A stretch of DNA of 64,000 bases from positions 6,872,001-6,936,000 of the forward strand of contig CATNEN010000025.1 of NCBI GenBank assembly GCA_950097015.1, read 5' to 3'. Under the pieces are notes generated by a model. The model worked only from the letters and a program-made list of their open reading frames with translations. It did not search any database and was not told the origin of the DNA. Made by a program: the position numbers and the translations under genes. Within the stretch, counting starts at the first letter, position 1, and every line of letters starts with the position of its first letter. The DNA comes from Macrostomum hystrix (Eukaryota > Platyhelminthes > Macrostomidae). Shown here in pieces: positions 59,623 to 64,000 of this stretch.

Positions 59623-62600
59623 ATGAGCCACTGGAATTCTGAATCTTTTTTGTCCCGGGCACTGGAGGAGCCAGTTGAACCAGCTTCTCATCACAAGTCC
59701 CGACCACTTGATGCAACCTTAGCAACTGTTGGCAATCATGACCAGTTGCAAGGTACACTGGTCCCAGCATCTGGTCCTGGTCATCATGGCAGCGACGCTG
59801 ATCAGGAAGCCTGCTATACCTCTCTGCTAGGCATGGCTGAGAGATTTCGTCTTGTTGGAAACTATCGCCTTTGCCTGCACTGCTTGAAGGCTGCCTTGCA
59901 TTGCCGACTGACCGAATTACAACAGGCTTGGTGCGTGCGGGAAGCTGTTTTGCCATTTGGGTAGAATGATGACCTTCAGTGTGTTTGACAATTGATGATG
60001 GCCAAATGAAATTATCACGGAAGAATATAACTAAACTAAGATTTGGGTGGGAAAATAGCCAAGTAAAGATTCAAGGTCGGCAATGACCGATTCAAGATTA
60101 GGGTAGGACAATGACCAATTGAAAATTCAGGTAAGATAATGACCGATTGAAAATTCGGGTAGGATAATGAACGATTGAAAATTCGGGTAGGACAATGACC
60201 GATTGAAGATTCCAGTTGAATAATGACCGAGTGAAGATTCGGGTTGGATAATGACCAAGCGCCGACCTCATCCCAGGACCAACCTGCACATTGGTCGGCT
60301 ATTGATGCTGCACGCCGCGTTGTCGTGCCAGGACAAGGCGGCGCAACACCTCGAGGCTGCTTGGAAGGTCCGGTCGTCAGTTATTTCCGCTGATTCGGCC
60401 GACCTTCTGGCCGCATGCCTTCAGGCCGCCGACCTTCTAGCCGATCTGTACTCCGCCAACGAACAGTTGAGTGGAGCTTTTCGACTGCCGCAACTGCTTG
60501 AAGAGGCCGCCAGGCTCAGCCAGCACCTGCCAGAGTGGTGAGCCGACGGGAAATCCCTCAATGCCTTGGGATTTACAGAATCCCAATTCAATAAATCTTC
60601 CTAATCATTGAAATCCCAATTCAGTAAGTCTCCCGAATAATTGAAATCCCAATTCAGTAAATCTCCTGAATCATTGAAATCCCAATTCAGTAAGTCTCCC
60701 GAATCATTGAAATCCCAATTCAGTAAATCTCCTGAATCATTGAAATCCCAATTCAGTAAATCTCCCGAATCATTGAAATCCCAATTCAGTAAATCTCCTG
60801 AATCATTGAAATCCCAATTTATTAAATCTCCCGAATCATTGAAATCCCAATTCAGTAAATCTCCCTAGTCATCAATATAATGGTTATATAAAATTCCTAA
60901 ATTTCCTTAATTTATTAAGTGCCAAATTTCCTCCCATATAATTAAATTTTCCAAGATAGTAAAAATCCCTCTTCGCTGAATCTCCAAAATGACAGGTACG
61001 GCCGGTTCCTTCTCAAGCAGGCTCAGTGCCTGAGCTCTTCGGATCCGTCCAGAGCCTGCGAACTGCTGGCGCTGGGCTCCCAGTATGCCCAGCAACACGG
61101 CAGCGAGTATGCCAGGGGCCTCTTCTTATTGGCCAAGTGCGTGCCCCTGCTAGCCAATAGGCAGCTGGCTGAGGTGCATAACACCCTCACTGTGGCATCC
61201 AAACTGGTTGACCAGATGCCGCAACGGAGGCGACAGGAGGCGCTGAGGACCTTCTCCCTGCTAATCCAGGTGATGAGGCATGTCTGTAGATATCACTGTC
61301 TGTAGGATATCACTGTCTGTAGACATCACTGTCTGTAGACATCACTGTCTCTAGATATCACTATCTGTAGATATCACTGTAGATGTCACTGTCTGTAGAT
61401 GTCAACTGCCTGTAGATATCACTGTCTCAAGACATCACTGTCTGTAGATGTCACTGTCTGTAGACGTCAATGTCTGTAGATGTCACCGTCTGTAGATATC
61501 ACTGTCTGTAGATATCACTGTCTGTAGATATCACTGTCTGTAGATGTCACTGCCTGTAGACATTGTATATTCGATGGTCCGAAGATAAATGATTGTACTT
61601 TTATTAATTGAGCTATAAAGTGAATGGATGCAGTACGCAACAAACTGCAGGTGCTGAACAGTCTGGTAGCCGGCCAAGCTAAGCAGGCCAGGCCAATCCT
61701 GCGCCAGCTTCAACGCTCCGTACAATCTTATTCGGCTATGCAAGATGAGGCCGCGGCGGCTGCGGATGCTTCTACAACAGCCTCGGGTTCAACTTCGGCT
61801 TCGGGTGCCGCTTCCGAGGCCACATCGGGCATTGTGGCTGACGTTGGCGACGAATTGGAAGCTTTGGGACAGTTGGAATGGCTAAGTAGGGAACAGCTGT
61901 CTGTGCTCACCTACCTGCTCACACTGCTGCACTGCACACAGGAAGCCACCTATGACAAGGTGACTGGTTTGGCGATCTGGGCTTGTGTGGGAATGCTATT
62001 ATAAAGCCATTTATTTTCACGCATAGAATTATTTCACCTACGCAAGGTGCGCCGATACGCTGACAAGGCTCTGATGCAGCTGGAGAAGTTGCGAGCAGTT
62101 GTTGACAATGGCGGCTATGGCAGCAGCGGCAATGGCGGTGGCAATCGGTTGTTCATTACACTGCAGTTGTGCGTTCAGGTGAGTCAACTGGCCCGAAGTT
62201 AATCTACCAACATAGATCCTCATCAACTGACTTAGATACTCATCTTCCGATCCAATTTGATCCTCATCTACCAACATAGATCCTCATCAACGGACTTAGA
62301 TACTTATCTTCCGATCCAATTTGATCCTCATCTACCAACATAGATCCTCATCTACCAACATAGATCCTCATCTACCAACATAGATCCTCATCTACCAACA
62401 TAGATCCTCATCTACCAACATAGATCCTCATCTACCAACATAGATCCTCATCAACTGACTTAAATACTCATCTATCAACTTAGATCCTCATCTACCAACT
62501 TACATCCTCATCTACCAACTTAGATCATCTACCAACTTAGTTCCTCATCTACCAATTTAAAGTCCCTAATATCCGCATTTTTTACAATCTACAAACAGCT

Positions 62601-64000
62601 GATCAAAATGCACTATTAAATTCTTAGTTTCTGCCCGTTCCCTTTAACTCCTCCTCCAGGAGCAGCTATTTCAGTGTAGCTTAGTGTCAGGCGACCGCCC
62701 GGGCGCCCTGTCCGATCTCGCCGCCTGTGTCCGCCTGTCCGAGTGCCGTCCTATGCGTCGCCGGGCCGCCCACACCCGCTGCATGCTGGCACTGTACAGC
62801 ATGTGTACCAACTGCCTCGGCGCGGCCGAGAGTCAGCTTCGGCGTGCCCTGGCCGAGCGGCCCCGGACTGATCTGCTGCATCTAGTGCAGCTCAACCTGG
62901 CACTGCTGATGCTGCGGCAAAATCGGCTGACCGACTGCCAGTCTGTGCTGGACGAGTTCCGCCATCCTGATCCGCCGCACGGCCTGCGCGCCGCCAGTCA
63001 CTGGGTTCGCGGCCTCCTGGCCTTCATGCTGGGTGACTTCGCACAGGCCAAGTGAGTTCCGGCGTCTGTGTTTGAGTTCTCCAACATTCTCAACGCTTTG
63101 AGTCCTCCTGGGTTCTCAACGTTTCAGTCCTCCTGGGTTCTCAACGTTTCAGTCCTCCTGGGTTTAGTAGATCTGAGTCCTACTAGATTTTAAAGGTTTG
63201 AGTTCTCCTAGATTTTAAAGGTTTGAGTTCTCCTGGTTTCTCAACGTTTGAGTCACACTAGATTCTCAAAGTTTGAGTTCTCCTGGGTTCTCATCGTTTG
63301 AGTCCTCCTAGATTCCCAAGGTTTGAGTCCTACTAGATGCCTTCAGTTATCTCCTAAATCATAGTCAATCGTTAAGGATGCAGTAGCTGAGTTGTCAAAA
63401 CTTCGGATCCTTGAGCAAGACAAGCAGTTCCGCACTGCTTCTCAATAATATCATTCTACCTTACTGTAAGTAGTTGAATTCGCTTACGACTAGTTATATT
63501 CTGCAAGGCCTGATTTTGAAATTTACTGAACTCACCCATGCAGAGTGTACATACGCGAGTGCCTCAAGCTAGCAAATATGGAGAATCTCAAGCGCATGCT
63601 CACCTGTTCACTGATTGTCCTGGGTCAAATACACTTCGCCACTGGACAGTACGACGAGGTTAAGAATGTAGTTGGCACAGCCGTTCAGCTGGCCGACCAA
63701 ATGCCTGATGAGGCTGTGCAGCTGTGGGCCAGCACCCTAATGCGAGACCTCTACAGAGCCGAAGGCAACTCTGCTCTAGAGGCCAGCTATGCTCAACAGT
63801 GCTCAGCCCTGTTGCAGAAGTATCAATTAAGCATTGAGAGGGCCACAGCTCAGCCGGAGCACCAGCTGGTCTATGTGAGTTCTGCTTTCATTTTTCAATC
63901 AATGGATTAACATTTTTCTTTTTTGTTCAGAAAGTCTTGTCACTGTTCTTCATTATTATTTTCATCATTAATTTGTTTTTCCTAGGGGCACAAATTTTTC
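59623..64000 (+). CDS. MAU2: MAU2/SCC4 cohesin loading factor, 3' end beyond window
   Basis: TPR-repeat partner of NIPBL/SCC2 that loads cohesin on chromatin. Exons 59623-59930, 60277-60537, 60996-61269, 61651-61959, 62047-62178, 62660-63051 and 63544-63874 join in frame to 669 residues; an eighth exon may start at 63986. Matches to vertebrate MAU2 run in order: SLLGMAERFRLVGNYRLCLH (LLGFAEHFR...IRLCVHCLQ), GSQYAQQHGSEYARGLFLLA, EVHNTLTV, ILRQLQRSVQ, YADKALMQLEKL, HWVRGLLAFMLGDFAQAK, RECLKLANMENLKRMLTCSL, DEAVQLWASTLMRDLYRAEG and PEHQLVY. The start ATG (MSHWNSESF) follows a possible acceptor. The N-terminal stretch of about 60 residues has no match. The acidic loop after SYSAMQDE is expanded into an Ala/Ser/Thr tract. 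Five of the seven introns consist largely of private minisatellites. Confidence 0.93.
60050..60260 (+). repeat. 29-bp minisatellite in MAU2 intron 1
   Basis: Seven or so copies of AATGACCGATTGAAAATTCG plus GGTAGGATA, with GAAGATTC and GTTGAATA forms. It makes up most of the intron between 59931 and 60276 and ends about 20 bp before the acceptor. Confidence 0.92.
60560..60875 (+). repeat. 33-bp minisatellite in MAU2 intron 2
   Basis: About nine copies of AATCATTGAAATCCCAATTC plus AGTAAATCTCCTG. The 33-bp period keeps one frame open (60641-60868, repeating SLKSQFSKSPE), which is a repeat artefact inside an intron. The repeat begins about 25 bp after the donor of the exon ending at 60537. Confidence 0.94.
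61278..61565 (+). repeat. 16-bp minisatellite in MAU2 intron 3
   Basis: About 17 copies of TGTCTGTAGATATCAC, with GACATCAC and GATGTCAC forms and a few single-base length changes. It starts about 10 bp after the exon 3 donor. Confidence 0.94.
62195..62560 (+). repeat. 20-bp minisatellite in MAU2 intron 5
   Basis: About 18 copies of TCATCTACCAACATAGATCC, with AACTGACTTAGATAC and CAACTTAGATCC variants at both ends and a uniform centre (62320-62445). It starts about 17 bp after the exon 5 donor. Confidence 0.95.
63070..63345 (+). repeat. 25-bp minisatellite in MAU2 intron 6
   Basis: About 11 copies of GTTTGAGTCCTCCTGGGTTC plus TCAAC, with ACTAGATTTTAAAG variants. It starts about 20 bp after the donor of the exon ending at 63051. 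Confidence 0.92.

Noticed and set aside
59398-59964. Single 188-residue protein
   Set aside because: Only the portion from 59623 to 59930 is MAU2 coding; before it is AT-rich intergenic or 5' sequence and after it an intron.

Overview
This is a metazoan nuclear genome window with intron-rich, GC-richer coding exons set in AT-rich non-coding DNA. Repeats occupy about half of it. The gene content (TRAP-alpha, HIP14-type palmitoyltransferase, arfaptin, MAU2/SCC4) is animal. The divergence of the proteins and the density of minisatellites and tRNA-derived SINEs suggest a lophotrochozoan invertebrate, perhaps a flatworm, but I cannot fix the taxon from sequence alone.

Layout. 1-22140 is one satellite family with a unit of about 23 bp. 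A short arm (1-1172) is inverted relative to a 20-kb arm (2189-22140), across a roughly 1-kb single-copy spacer. 23562-28226 (+) is SSR1/TRAP-alpha in three exons, with a hairpin-forming minisatellite in intron 2. 29500-30980 is another minisatellite. 31514-35133 (-) is a ZDHHC17/HIP14-like palmitoyltransferase whose N-terminal exon was not found; its 166-bp second exon lies between inverted composite SINEs. 37899-42732 (+) is arfaptin in five exons, with a 2.2-kb minisatellite filling intron 1. 43035-45850 is a 30-bp satellite that is accidentally open on both strands. 46375-46990 is a minisatellite split by a SINE with target-site duplication. 47392-52143 (-) is an 11-exon gene for a 516-residue protein I cannot name; only its N-terminal part resembles DUF4587/C21orf58-type proteins. 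52649-55554 (-) is a three-exon gene for a tail-anchored membrane protein. 56392-58320 (-) is a short single-domain asparaginase-like protein. 59623 to the window end (+) is MAU2/SCC4, the cohesin loader subunit, running off the right edge.

The genes do not form a pathway. They are housekeeping or trafficking genes (ER translocon, palmitoylation, Arf/Arl-linked membrane curvature, cohesin loading). What unites the window is the repeat landscape: about fifteen mutually unrelated minisatellite families with units of 16-34 bp, most of them filling one intron each and often ending within tens of bases of a splice site. Two tRNA-headed SINE families share an (ATT)n-type tail. Gene models were built by hand from conceptual translation, GT-AG sites (one GC-AG) and phase. 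All listed junctions keep frame, but none is checked by transcripts.
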